Positions 8,375-16,059 of a stretch of 57,942 nucleotides of DNA are shown in pieces. The notes below the pieces were generated by a model. The model worked only from the letters and a program-made list of their open reading frames with translations, did no database searches and had not been told where the DNA came from. A program made the position numbers and the translations under genes. The stretch covers positions 1 to 57,942 of the forward strand of contig DGYN01000107.1 in NCBI GenBank assembly GCA_002398405.1. Direction: 5' to 3'. Numbering within the stretch: position 1 is the first letter of the stretch; every line of letters starts with the position of its first letter. The stretch comes from Caulobacteraceae bacterium UBA5005 (lineage in GTDB: Bacteria; Pseudomonadota; Alphaproteobacteria; Caulobacterales; Caulobacteraceae).

Positions 8375-9702
8375 AGGCCCGCGATCGCGATGCCGTCGAT
8401 GAGCAGCGACGGGGTGTTTGTGGAGGAACGGAACTCCAGGTCGGCGCCGGGAACGATCCGCTGGTAGAGCTCGATCAGGTTGCCGGCGACGGTGATCTCA
8501 TTGACCGGGTAGGCGATCTCCCCGCCTTCGAACCAGAACCCTGAGACTCCCACCGACCAGTCGCCGGTGTTGGGATTGAGCGAAGGCCCGAACATCGAGG
8601 TGACCAGCAGGCCCTTTTTCGCATCCGCCATCAGGCCTTTGAGATCCCGCGTCCCCGGCTGCAGGGTGACGTTGGTCGGTCCAACCCCGGGCGCGCCCGC
8701 CAGGTGACGCTGGGCGTGTCCCGTGGACTTGAGGTCAAGCTGGCGGGCCGAGACCGAATTGAGCAGCCAGGTGGTCAGGACGCCGTCCTTGATCAGGTCC
8801 ATCGCCGCATTGGCCACGCCCTCGTCGTCGAAGGGCTGGGAGGCGAGGCCGCGCAGGCGGTGCGGATCGTCGGTGACCGTCACAGCCTTGGCGAAAACGC
8901 TTTGGCCGAGTTTGTCTTTCAGGAACGAGCTTCCCCGCGCCACGGCGGGCCCGGCGATGGCCCCGATCAGCGGAGAGATCAGCCCCGAGGCGATGTCGTT
9001 TTCGAAGATCACAGGCGCCGTCGTCGAGGCGATCTTCCTGGAGCCCAGTTGGGCGACCGCGCGGCGCCCTGCTTCCTTGCCCAAAGCTTCGACGTCGGGG
9101 AGGTCCGCCTGCCAGCGGACGGTGCGGCCTTCGCCGGACCGTTCCATGCCTTCGCCGTCACCGGCGATCACCGAAGCGTAGGCGGAAAAACTCGACACCT
9201 CATGCGGCGCGGCAAACCCGCCGCTGGTCGCGGTGAGCCAGCGGCTGGTGGCCCAGGAGGCCGAGCCGCCTTCGGAATTGGTTACGCCGGCGACGGAACG
9301 GGCCGCGTCTTCGATGGCCATGGCGCGCGCTTCGAGCTGTTCGGCCGAGGGCTCGACCGGGTCGTGAAGTTGCAGATCGGGGAAGGGCCCCTTGGCCAGC
9401 CGGTCCTGGGGCGCGAGGCCGGCGTATTTGTCCTCGGGCGCGAGCCTCGCCATAGCCACGCAACGCTCCACCAGCCGCGCGCGGCCGTCGGCGGAAAGGT
9501 CGGAAGCGGAAACCGCCGCCTGGCGCTGGCCGACGAAGACCCGAAGGCCCAGGTCCCGCGATTCCTCGCGTTCAACTTCCTCCAGCTCACCCAGGCGCAC
9601 ACCGACAGACAGCGCCTGCCGCTCGGCGATGACGGCTTCGGCGGCGTCGGCGCCGGCGCGCTTGGCGGCGGCCAGGATATCTTGCAGCAGGTCTTCGCTC
9701 AT
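8371..9702 (-). CDS. pmbA: PmbA/TldE family metallopeptidase-like protein
   Basis: This 443-residue TldD/TldE-fold protein is of the PmbA (TldE) type. It has the N-terminal domain (EAVIAERQALSVGVRLGELEEVEREE) and a C-terminal domain ending in SLLIDGIAIAGL. It also has LISPLIGAIAGPAVARGSSFL and the conserved NPNTGDWSVGVSGFWFEGGE. No HExxxH zinc motif is seen, as expected for TldE, which partners with the catalytic TldD. The TldD/E pair degrades unfolded peptides and processes peptides such as microcin B17. No tldD lies in the window, so the partner must be elsewhere. It is the first gene of the operon running into cysQ and DUF4170. The ATG at 9702 gives a family-typical start. Confidence 0.9.
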   Translation of the reverse strand: MSEDLLQDILAAAKRAGADAAEAVIAERQALSVGVRLGELEEVEREESRDLGLRVFVGQRQAAVSASDLSADGRARLVERCVAMARLAPEDKYAGLAPQDRLAKGPFPDLQLHDPVEPSAEQLEARAMAIEDAARSVAGVTNSEGGSASWATSRWLTATSGGFAAPHEVSSFSAYASVIAGDGEGMERSGEGRTVRWQADLPDVEALGKEAGRRAVAQLGSRKIASTTAPVIFENDIASGLISPLIGAIAGPAVARGSSFLKDKLGQSVFAKAVTVTDDPHRLRGLASQPFDDEGVANAAMDLIKDGVLTTWLLNSVSARQLDLKSTGHAQRHLAGAPGVGPTNVTLQPGTRDLKGLMADAKKGLLVTSMFGPSLNPNTGDWSVGVSGFWFEGGEIAYPVNEITVAGNLIELYQRIVPGADLEFRSSTNTPSLLIDGIAIAGL

Positions 9703-9742
9703 GGCCCGTGGCTATAGGCAGGCTCGAGCCTTGAGCAAAGGC

Positions 9743-11248
9743 CTAAGCAAGGCCGAGCTTGGCCCATTTTTCCGTGACGGACCTCACCACGTCAGGATCC
9801 ATGGCGATCTTCTCGCCCCATTCGCGGTGGGTTTCGGGGGGCAGCTTGTTGGTGGCGTCCAGGCCGATCTTGGAGCCAAGGCCGCTCTCGGGGCTGGCGA
9901 AATCCAGATAGTCTATGGGCGTTCCCTCGATCACCGTGATGTCGCGGGCCGGATCCATGCGGGTGGAGATCGCCCACATGACGTCCTTCCAGGACCTCGC
10001 GTCGATGTCGTCGTCCACGACGATCACCCACTTGGTGTACATGAACTGGCGAAGGTAGCTCCAGACGCCCATCATCACCCGCTTGGCGTGGCCAGGGTAG
10101 CGCTTCTTCATCGACACCACGGCGATGCGGTAGCTGCATCCTTCCGGCGGCAGCCAGAAATCGACGATCTCCGGGAACTGCTGCTGGAACAGGGGGATGA
10201 ACACCTCGTTCAGAGCTTCGCCTAGCACTGATGGCTCATCGGGCGGCCGGCCGGTGTAGGTGGTCAGGTAGATCGGCTTCTTGCGCATGGTGATGGCGGT
10301 CACCTGGAAGACCGGGAAACGCTCCACCGAATTGTAATAGCCGGTGTGGTCGCCGAAGGGGCCTTCGTCCTCGTACTCGTCGAGCAGAACATGGCCTTCG
10401 AGCACGATTTCCGCCTCGGACGGGACCAGCAGAGGCACGGTTTTGGCCTTGACCAGCTCCGCCTTGGCGCCGCGCAAAAGGCCCGCGAACTGGTATTCGG
10501 AAAGGGTGTCGGGCACCGGCGTCACCGCCGCCAGTATGGTCCCGGGATCGGCGCCCAGGACCGCGCAGGCGGGAAGCGGCTCGCGCCTTCCAGCGCCCTT
10601 ATGCCGGGCGTAGTGCTGCGCCCCGCCCCGATGCGCCAGCCAGCGCATGATGCAGCGATCCTTGCCGATCACCTGCATGCGGTAGATGCCAAGGTTGTAG
10701 TCGTCTTCCTTCGACCCGCCCGGCCCCTTGGTGACCACCAGGGGCCAGGTGATCAGGGGGCCCGCGTCCCCCGGCCAGCAGGTCTGAACCGGCAGTTTGG
10801 CCAGGTCGATCTGGTCGCCGGTGAGGACCACCTCCTGCACGGGCGCCTTGGTGACAGTCTTGGGTTTCATGCCCATGACGGTCTTGAGGATGGGCAGCAT
10901 TTCCAGCGCTTCACCCACCCCGCGCGGCGGTTCGGGCTGGCGCAAAAAGGCCAGCAGTTCGCCGACCTCACGAAGGTCCTTCGCGGTCGTGCGCTCCTTG
11001 CCCTCCAGGGTGACGCCCATGGCGACGCGTTTGACGGTGCCGAACAGGTTGGCGAGGCACGGGATGTCGCTGATCGTCCCGTCCGCCCGGATGGGCTTTT
11101 CGAAGAGAACCGCGGGCCCGCCGGTTCGCACCAGGCGATCGCAGATCTCGGTCATTTCCAGGACCGTGGAGACCGGTTCCGAAACCCGCACAAGCTCGCC
11201 CGCCTTGTCGAGCTTTTCCAGGAAGTCGCGCAGCGAGCGATAGGCCAT
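9743..11248 (-). CDS. ubiD: 4-hydroxy-3-polyprenylbenzoate decarboxylase (prFMN-dependent)
   Basis: This 501-residue UbiD decarboxylase removes the carboxylate from the polyprenylated benzoate intermediate of ubiquinone synthesis, using the prenylated FMN made by UbiX. It begins MAYRSLRDFLEKLDKAGELVRV, the conserved UbiD N-terminus. It has YNLGIYRMQVIGKDRCIMRW (cofactor and metal region), EIVLEGHVLLDEYEDEGPFGDHTGYY (with the acidic active-site residues) and VVDDDIDARSWKDVMWAISTRMDP. ubiA lies about 4 kb upstream in the same orientation, which supports the ubiquinone assignment over other UbiD-family decarboxylases. Confidence 0.95.
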   Translation of the reverse strand: MAYRSLRDFLEKLDKAGELVRVSEPVSTVLEMTEICDRLVRTGGPAVLFEKPIRADGTISDIPCLANLFGTVKRVAMGVTLEGKERTTAKDLREVGELLAFLRQPEPPRGVGEALEMLPILKTVMGMKPKTVTKAPVQEVVLTGDQIDLAKLPVQTCWPGDAGPLITWPLVVTKGPGGSKEDDYNLGIYRMQVIGKDRCIMRWLAHRGGAQHYARHKGAGRREPLPACAVLGADPGTILAAVTPVPDTLSEYQFAGLLRGAKAELVKAKTVPLLVPSEAEIVLEGHVLLDEYEDEGPFGDHTGYYNSVERFPVFQVTAITMRKKPIYLTTYTGRPPDEPSVLGEALNEVFIPLFQQQFPEIVDFWLPPEGCSYRIAVVSMKKRYPGHAKRVMMGVWSYLRQFMYTKWVIVVDDDIDARSWKDVMWAISTRMDPARDITVIEGTPIDYLDFASPESGLGSKIGLDATNKLPPETHREWGEKIAMDPDVVRSVTEKWAKLGLA

Positions 11249-11278
11249 GGCTCCATCTATGCCGGGCCGCGGCGGCTG

Positions 11279-12904
11279 TCACCCGTGCGGGCAGTGGCAG
11301 ATGCTGATCACCAGCTTGCCCCGGACCTCGCCCGACTTCAGCGCGACGCCCGGCGCCGGGCCGAAGGGGATCTCGCCGGCAAACGACCCATCAGCCTGCG
11401 CCTTGAGAGCAAGCGTGTGCGGGGTCGCCTGACCATCGACCGAATTCACCCCATAGCGCAAAGCGTCGCCCGCCGGATCGGCCAGAAACTTCTGGCCGTC
11501 AAGCTCCACCTGGAAGGTGTCGTTCAGCACCTTGAAGCCGGTCAGGGTCTTGTCGTTGAACGGTCCCCACCCCTCGCCCTTGTAGCGCATCTCCGGCGCC
11601 TCCATGGCCAGGCGGGCGAAGAACACCATGGGGCCAGAGACGCCCGGTGGGGTCACGGCGCTGGCCTTCGACATCAGGAACAGGGAGGCGATACGGCTGT
11701 AGCTGGCGTCCTCGCCCTTGGGCTTCAGGATCGGATTCTTGTCCTTGTAGGTAAAGGTCTGGGGAAAGATGACCGCCGACTCGGTGGAGACGCGCCGCTC
11801 GTGCAGCGGCACCTGTTCGCCGCGGATGCCGACGATGACGTCCAGCAGGTAGTCGCCTTCGACCTTGTCGCCGGGCTTCAGCGCCTTGACGACGGCGTCG
11901 GGCAGGCGGGCCTCGGTGATCTCCAGGCTGAGGTCCGCGCGCCAGTCCCCGAACAGGAAGCGGCGCAGGTTCTGATAGCCTTCTTCGGAATTGACGATGC
12001 CATAGGGGCCGCCGTGGGCCCGGCGCACGAAGGCGCGGGGCGAGCCGAGGGTGTAGGCGTTCTCGCACATCACCAAGCCGTCCCCCGGCCCGCCGGACGC
12101 GAGCTTGGAAATCTCGATGTCGTAGTCGCGATAGGCCGTGCCGATCAGGCAGAAGGTCCTGTTGGCTGGGAAGGCCCCGGAGAGCGAGTTGACCGGGTCG
12201 GCCTTGGCCGGTTTCAGATATTCCCGCATCCGGGTGCGGTTGAAGACCCCTGCCTCGAGGAAGGCCATTTCGCCGGAGAGGTTGGGGACGTTGATGTTGC
12301 GGAACTCGATGCCGTTGTGTGGCGTGCCATAGGTGAAAAACCGGTCGACCAGCGGGTCAACGCCGGCCGCCTTCAATTCCAGCCTCTTGTCGATCTTGGC
12401 GTCGCCGGTCCCCAGGCGGCAGATGTTCTGCAGATAGCAGCGCGCCACCAGCCCGCCCATCGAGTGGGCCACCAGGTGAACCTTGAACGCCTTGCGCAAC
12501 GCCGCGTCGTCGCCGCACAGCTTGTCACGGATGCGCAGGATCGTTTCGCGCAGACCGATGGCGTACTGCTCCATGGCCGGCTTCTTGCCCGAGCCGAACT
12601 CGCCGTCAGCGGCGTCGTAGTAGCGGTGCACCCAGATGGACTGCTGAGAGACCTTCTTGTCGCGATTGTAGCCGTAATCGCCGTCGCGAAAATTCATCTC
12701 ATAATCGTGGTCGGCCATCATCCGTCCCACCACCGACTCGAAAAACGCCGGGCTGCGCGCCGCCGCGCCGGTGTCCTGCCGCCGGCGGGTTGAGCCGATC
12801 TCGAAGCCCTGGAACACCTGGTTGACCGCATCGCGGACATCCTTGTCGCCGGCCGCGAAGCCGCGCAGGAAAACGATGGGATAGAACGGCGGCGTGAACG
12901 GCAT
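11279..12904 (-). CDS. Large alpha/beta-hydrolase (lipase/PGAP1-like)
   Basis: This 541-residue protein has an N-terminal alpha/beta-hydrolase domain with the nucleophile elbow HLVAHSMGGLVARCYLQN (Ser about residue 148) and a preceding TPPFYPIVFLRGF that resembles the lipase oxyanion region. The SMGG elbow recalls triacylglycerol lipases, LCAT and PGAP1-type esterases. Residues beyond about 330 form a second, beta-rich region I do not recognise. No clear N-terminal signal peptide is visible, so the location is uncertain. The other catalytic residues cannot be assigned by eye. It lies on its own strand block between ubiD and a small MmcQ-like gene, with no operon partner that reveals the substrate. 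Confidence 0.7.
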   Translation of the reverse strand: MPFTPPFYPIVFLRGFAAGDKDVRDAVNQVFQGFEIGSTRRRQDTGAAARSPAFFESVVGRMMADHDYEMNFRDGDYGYNRDKKVSQQSIWVHRYYDAADGEFGSGKKPAMEQYAIGLRETILRIRDKLCGDDAALRKAFKVHLVAHSMGGLVARCYLQNICRLGTGDAKIDKRLELKAAGVDPLVDRFFTYGTPHNGIEFRNINVPNLSGEMAFLEAGVFNRTRMREYLKPAKADPVNSLSGAFPANRTFCLIGTAYRDYDIEISKLASGGPGDGLVMCENAYTLGSPRAFVRRAHGGPYGIVNSEEGYQNLRRFLFGDWRADLSLEITEARLPDAVVKALKPGDKVEGDYLLDVIVGIRGEQVPLHERRVSTESAVIFPQTFTYKDKNPILKPKGEDASYSRIASLFLMSKASAVTPPGVSGPMVFFARLAMEAPEMRYKGEGWGPFNDKTLTGFKVLNDTFQVELDGQKFLADPAGDALRYGVNSVDGQATPHTLALKAQADGSFAGEIPFGPAPGVALKSGEVRGKLVISICHCPHG

Positions 12905-12983
12905 GGACCCCTCCCTCGGCGGAAGGCGGCACGCTGATACATTCCCGCATGACGGGCAAGATTAAGATTTTGCTCCCGGAGGT

Positions 12984-13325
12984 TTACCCTGCCGCGTCGT
13001 GTTTTTTCAGCCAGGTCTTGGGCGCGTTCTTGCGCCATTGCCTGGTCAGGAAGGAGCGAAGCTGGTCCGGCTCGACCGAGGCCATGCGGGCCAGGACGAA
13101 GGGATAGTCCTTATAGTGCGCCGTGAAATGGAAGGTGTCGGGGTCCAGTTCGCAGAGCATTTCGCGCTCGTCGATCGGCACGCAGCCTATGACCACGCTA
13201 TCGTCTGTTTTGCGGATGCGGGTGAAGAACTTGCCGAAGGCCTTATAGGCGGGCTTGCCGTAGCTCATCCCTTCCTCGACCTCAGGGAAGGAGGTGATCA
13301 GGGCGTGGACGTCATCGCGCTTCAT
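12984..13325 (-). CDS. MmcQ/YjbR-type (DUF1801-like) small protein
   Basis: This is a 113-residue cytosolic protein. The segment VHALITSFPEVEEGMSYGKPAYKAFGKFFTRI and the later TWLKKHDAAG fit the MmcQ/YjbR family, which is proposed to have a DNA-binding (CyaY-like) fold but lacks a proven function. I favour the ATG at 13325 (MKRDDVHAL). An ATG at 13334 and a longer frame to 13376 exist but lie deep in the upstream gene. The start overlaps the end of the YkgJ-like gene (stop at 13312), so the two are probably translated from one message. Confidence 0.72.
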   Translation of the reverse strand: MKRDDVHALITSFPEVEEGMSYGKPAYKAFGKFFTRIRKTDDSVVIGCVPIDEREMLCELDPDTFHFTAHYKDYPFVLARMASVEPDQLRSFLTRQWRKNAPKTWLKKHDAAG

Positions 13326-13824
13326 GCGCCTCATTCTGGCTGAGGACGCGGGCGTATGGAACACCGGCGTCATCATAACCGGAGATGATCTTGTCGCTGT
13401 CGAGAAGGACTCCCAGGTCGATATCCGTCTCCGGGAAGACTACGATCCGCCTCTGGCCGATGCAGATGATCAGCCTCTGGCCCTCGTGGACCTTCTGCGA
13501 CATGCGCTTGAGCCGGCTGTAATAGGGCTCAGACAGCCATGCCCCCGGGGCGCCTTCATCCACCACGATTTTCAGGCGCTTGCCGCCCTCCTCGGTGAAC
13601 ATGACGAACTTTGAGCGGTCGGGCCGCCAGTCGTCCGGCCAGCGCGGTTCACGCAGCCACTCGCACTCGAAGGTCCGGCACTCGGTGGGGCGGTCGTGAT
13701 AGATCGCGCAACCGCCGCCGCGTTTGAAGTTCGGGCACCAGACGCCCGGCGCCTTGTCCAGCTCGGATATGCCCATCAACTTGCAGCACATGCTGCAGGA
13801 CCCGCAGGATCGGTCGGCCGCCAT
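13312..13824 (-). CDS. YkgJ-type cysteine cluster protein (UPF0153)
   Basis: This 170-residue protein carries the cysteine cluster SCGSCSMCCKLMGI near residues 6-18, then VWCPNFKRGGGCAIYHDRP and TECRTFECEW, about eight cysteines in the first 55 residues. This is the YkgJ/UPF0153 pattern, annotated as a zinc- or iron-chelating domain of unknown function. A C-terminal region (VVFPETDIDLGVLLDSDKI) lacks cysteines. The ATG at 13824 gives a complete cluster. It overlaps the MmcQ/YjbR-like gene downstream. Confidence 0.75.
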   Translation of the reverse strand: MAADRSCGSCSMCCKLMGISELDKAPGVWCPNFKRGGGCAIYHDRPTECRTFECEWLREPRWPDDWRPDRSKFVMFTEEGGKRLKIVVDEGAPGAWLSEPYYSRLKRMSQKVHEGQRLIICIGQRRIVVFPETDIDLGVLLDSDKIISGYDDAGVPYARVLSQNEAHEAR

Positions 13825-13861
13825 GGGACGGCCTTAGGTCAGTTTCGTGACAGTTCGGCGA

Positions 13862-14203
13862 CTACAGGCCCTGGTCCGACCAGACCGCAAGATCGTTGCC
13901 GGCCGGATCGCGGAAATGGAAGCGCCGCCCGCCCGGGAAGCTGTAGATCTCCTGGGTGATGGTCCCGCCGGCCATTTTGATCCGTTCGGCCATGGCCTCC
14001 AGATTCTGGGCATAGAGGATCACCAGGGTCTTCTTGGCGTCGGTGTTCTGATCAAACCCGCCCTCCAACCCCTCGTCGAAGGCGGAGTATTCCGGGCCGT
14101 AATCGATGAAGGCCCAACCGAAGGCCTCGCCATAGAACCGCTTGCTGGCCGCCAGGTCGCCGCCGGGAAACTCCACATAGTCGATCTTGCCGTCCTGGCG
14201 CAT
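13862..14203 (-). CDS. VOC-family (glyoxalase/bleomycin-resistance fold) protein
   Basis: This 113-residue protein has a single VOC domain. It begins with a beta-strand motif IDYVEFPGGDLAASKRFYGEAFGWAF, typical of glyoxalase-like small proteins, and ends HFRDPAGNDLAVWSDQG, where a metal-site Glu is replaced in part by Asp/Asn. The domain fits proteins that bind small molecules or detoxify them, but the substrate is not predictable. The ATG at 14203 is preceded by an AGGGA-like RBS. It stands between the YkgJ gene and the methyltransferase, all on the minus strand. Confidence 0.82.
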   Translation of the reverse strand: MRQDGKIDYVEFPGGDLAASKRFYGEAFGWAFIDYGPEYSAFDEGLEGGFDQNTDAKKTLVILYAQNLEAMAERIKMAGGTITQEIYSFPGGRRFHFRDPAGNDLAVWSDQGL

Positions 14204-14242
14204 GACTGTCCCTCCGTGTTCCGTATTTGTTCTTCTAGCCAG

Positions 14243-14893
14243 TCAGTCCGGCAGAGTCCAGACCCCGGTCTTCTTGACCTCCATGTCCTCCAGCTCGCGG
14301 GTGGTGGCGACCTGGTATTCCGCGAGCCTTTCGAGGCCGTTCTTGGGGAAATAGGTGCGGCCGGGATCGCCGATTAGGACGGTGGTTCCCTGGGCGCGGG
14401 CGGCTTTCAGCCAGGCCATGACCCGCTCGGCCAGGGGCTTTTCGTAGCAGATGTCCCCGGCCAGGATGACGTCCACGGCGGGCGGGGGGCCGTCGAGCAA
14501 GTCTTCGGCCGTGAAGTCGACCAGGACGCCGTTGGCCTTGGCGTTGACCCGCGCCGCCGCGCCGCAGAAGTCGTCGACGTCGGCGGCCAGCACATGGGCG
14601 GCGCCCGCCATCATGGCGGCGACCGCGACGATGCCCGAGCCCGAGGCGAAGTCGATGACCCGCTTGCCCGCCACGATCTCCCGATTATCCAGGATGTAGC
14701 GCGCCAGGGCCTGGCCGCCGGCCCAGGCGAAGGCCCAGAAGGGGGGCGGCAGGCCGATCTCTCCCAGTTCCTCCTCTGTCAGCCGCCAGATTGGGGTGAT
14801 CTCGTCGGCGAGGTGGAGGACGAGCTCCGGCGTGTGAGGCGGGGCGGATAGCTTTGTATTGGCGAGGATGAAGGCCTCTCGGTCGGCGATCAT
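14243..14893 (-). CDS. Class I SAM methyltransferase, METTL20/ETFB lysine methyltransferase-like
   Basis: This 216-residue Rossmann-fold methyltransferase has the SAM motif VIDFASGSGIVAVAAMMAGA with the preceding PPPFWAFAWAGGQALARYIL, a hallmark of the L11/ETF-beta lysine methyltransferase group including the characterised Agrobacterium METTL20. The acidic loop LAADVDDFCG and the catalytic-type motif ILAGDICYEKPL follow. The likely substrate is the electron-transfer flavoprotein beta subunit, by family inference. The ATG at 14893 overlaps the end of ubiA by 4 bases (ATGA), so the genes are translationally coupled. A longer open frame continues upstream but is antisense to ubiA. ETF feeds electrons to ubiquinone, which fits the pairing. 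Confidence 0.82.
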   Translation of the reverse strand: MIADREAFILANTKLSAPPHTPELVLHLADEITPIWRLTEEELGEIGLPPPFWAFAWAGGQALARYILDNREIVAGKRVIDFASGSGIVAVAAMMAGAAHVLAADVDDFCGAAARVNAKANGVLVDFTAEDLLDGPPPAVDVILAGDICYEKPLAERVMAWLKAARAQGTTVLIGDPGRTYFPKNGLERLAEYQVATTRELEDMEVKKTGVWTLPD

Positions 14894-15843
14894 GAGAAGG
14901 CGCCGGAAGCGCCCGGCCAAAGGCCCGCGACAAGCCCCGCGAAGAGGATCAGGCCCGCGTCCCGGTTGGACTTGAAGCGCTTCAGGGCGCCCGCCGGGTC
15001 GGTCAGGGAAAGCCCCTTGGCCTGGAACGACAGGTGCGCGGCGAAAAGGCCGGCAAAGGGCAGAAACAGGGGGCCAAGGCCCGCCCTCCAGGCGGCGGCG
15101 CAGGCAAGCCCGAAGGCGATGGCGTAGAAGGCGAGCACGGCCGCCGGGGTGGCGGTTCCCAGCCGCCGGGCGGAGGATTTGACCCCGGCGAGGGCGTCGT
15201 CCTCGATGTCCTGCACGGCGTAGATGGTGTCGTAGCCAAGCGTCCAGAACAGGCCGGAGGCGTATAGCAGAACGGCAGACCAGCCGACGTTTCCGGTGAC
15301 GGCGGCGTAGCCCAGCAGGGCGCCCCAGTTGAAGGTCAGGCCCAGCCAGGCCTGGGGCCACCAGGTGATGCGCTTCATGAAGGGGTATGCGGCGACCAGG
15401 GCGAGCGAGCCAATGCCCAGGAGGATGGCGGTCAGGCCCAGGGTCAACAGGATCCCGAACGAGACCAGGCAGCAGGCGATGAGGGCCGCCCAGGCCTGCT
15501 TGACGCTGATCTGCCCCGACGGGATGGGCCGCCCGGCGGTGCGGGCGACCTTCGCGTCGAAATCCCTGTCGACGATGTCGTTGTAGGCGCAGCCCGCGGC
15601 GCGCATCAGAGCCGCGCCCAGGGCGATGGCCGCCAGCAGATAGAGGCTAGGCCAGCGGTTCTCGGAAGCGTCCGCCAGGGCCACCCCCTGCCAGCCCGGC
15701 AGCATCAACAGCCAGATCCCCGCCGGCCGGTCAAAGCGTCCGAGCTTAAGCCAGGGCCGAAGCGCCGCCGGGGCGTGGCGGTCGACCCAATTGGTGGGGG
15801 CGGCGTCCGGGAGGACGGGTGAGGCGGTCATCGGGGCGTTCAT
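14890..15843 (-). CDS. ubiA: 4-hydroxybenzoate octaprenyltransferase
   Basis: This integral membrane prenyltransferase attaches the polyprenyl tail to 4-hydroxybenzoate. The 317-residue protein has about eight or nine hydrophobic helices and the Asp-rich substrate motif YNDIVDRDFDAKVARTAGRP, plus the second DxxxD region YDTIYAVQDIEDDALAGVKS. Both are diagnostic. I chose the ATG at 15843. An in-frame extension to 15903 lies within a dispersed GC-rich repeat (15861-15889) and adds an unconserved, Gly/Pro-rich stretch. It is divergent from the ABC transporter at 16060 and shares a regulatory gap with it. The METTL20-like gene is coupled downstream. Confidence 0.95.
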   Translation of the reverse strand: MNAPMTASPVLPDAAPTNWVDRHAPAALRPWLKLGRFDRPAGIWLLMLPGWQGVALADASENRWPSLYLLAAIALGAALMRAAGCAYNDIVDRDFDAKVARTAGRPIPSGQISVKQAWAALIACCLVSFGILLTLGLTAILLGIGSLALVAAYPFMKRITWWPQAWLGLTFNWGALLGYAAVTGNVGWSAVLLYASGLFWTLGYDTIYAVQDIEDDALAGVKSSARRLGTATPAAVLAFYAIAFGLACAAAWRAGLGPLFLPFAGLFAAHLSFQAKGLSLTDPAGALKRFKSNRDAGLILFAGLVAGLWPGASGAFS

Positions 15844-15860
15844 GCCCTCATCATTTCCAT

Positions 15861-15992
15861 CCGTCACCCCCGGACTTGTTCCGGGGGCCGGGAGAGGGCC
15901 CAAGCTGTGAGTCTGTCGCAGCCCGCCGGGCGGCGAATGTGCAAACTGAGCGGAGGACCGTCTGGCCCCCGGAAAAAGTCCGGGGGTGACGG
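15861..15992. repeat. Inverted pair of a 29-nt GC-rich repeat between ubiA and an ABC transporter
   Basis: The left arm at 15861-15889 and the right arm at 15964-15992 are inverse complements at 28 of 29 positions, both built on CCCCCGGACTTgTTCCGGGGG. Each arm is itself a near-palindrome, so each can form a hairpin, and the pair could form a larger one. The element resembles the CCGGACxxGTCCGG-type intergenic repeats seen in Caulobacterales. It forms part of the divergent promoter gap and is best treated as a dispersed repeat, not coding sequence. Confidence 0.75.
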
Positions 15993-16059
15993 AAGGGAAG
16001 GGGGTGACGGCGCCCTACGACTCCCCATATCCAGACCGGCTTTTTTCCTGGGATCGGCC

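Noticed and set aside
10346..12793. Plus-strand 815-codon frame opposite ubiD and the lipase-like gene
   Set aside because: It spans two real genes in antisense and lacks domain motifs. It is a high-GC artefact.
14894..15361. N-terminal extension of the METTL20-like frame
   Set aside because: It overlaps ubiA in another frame and lacks conservation. The ATG at 14893 with a 4-base overlap is the natural start.
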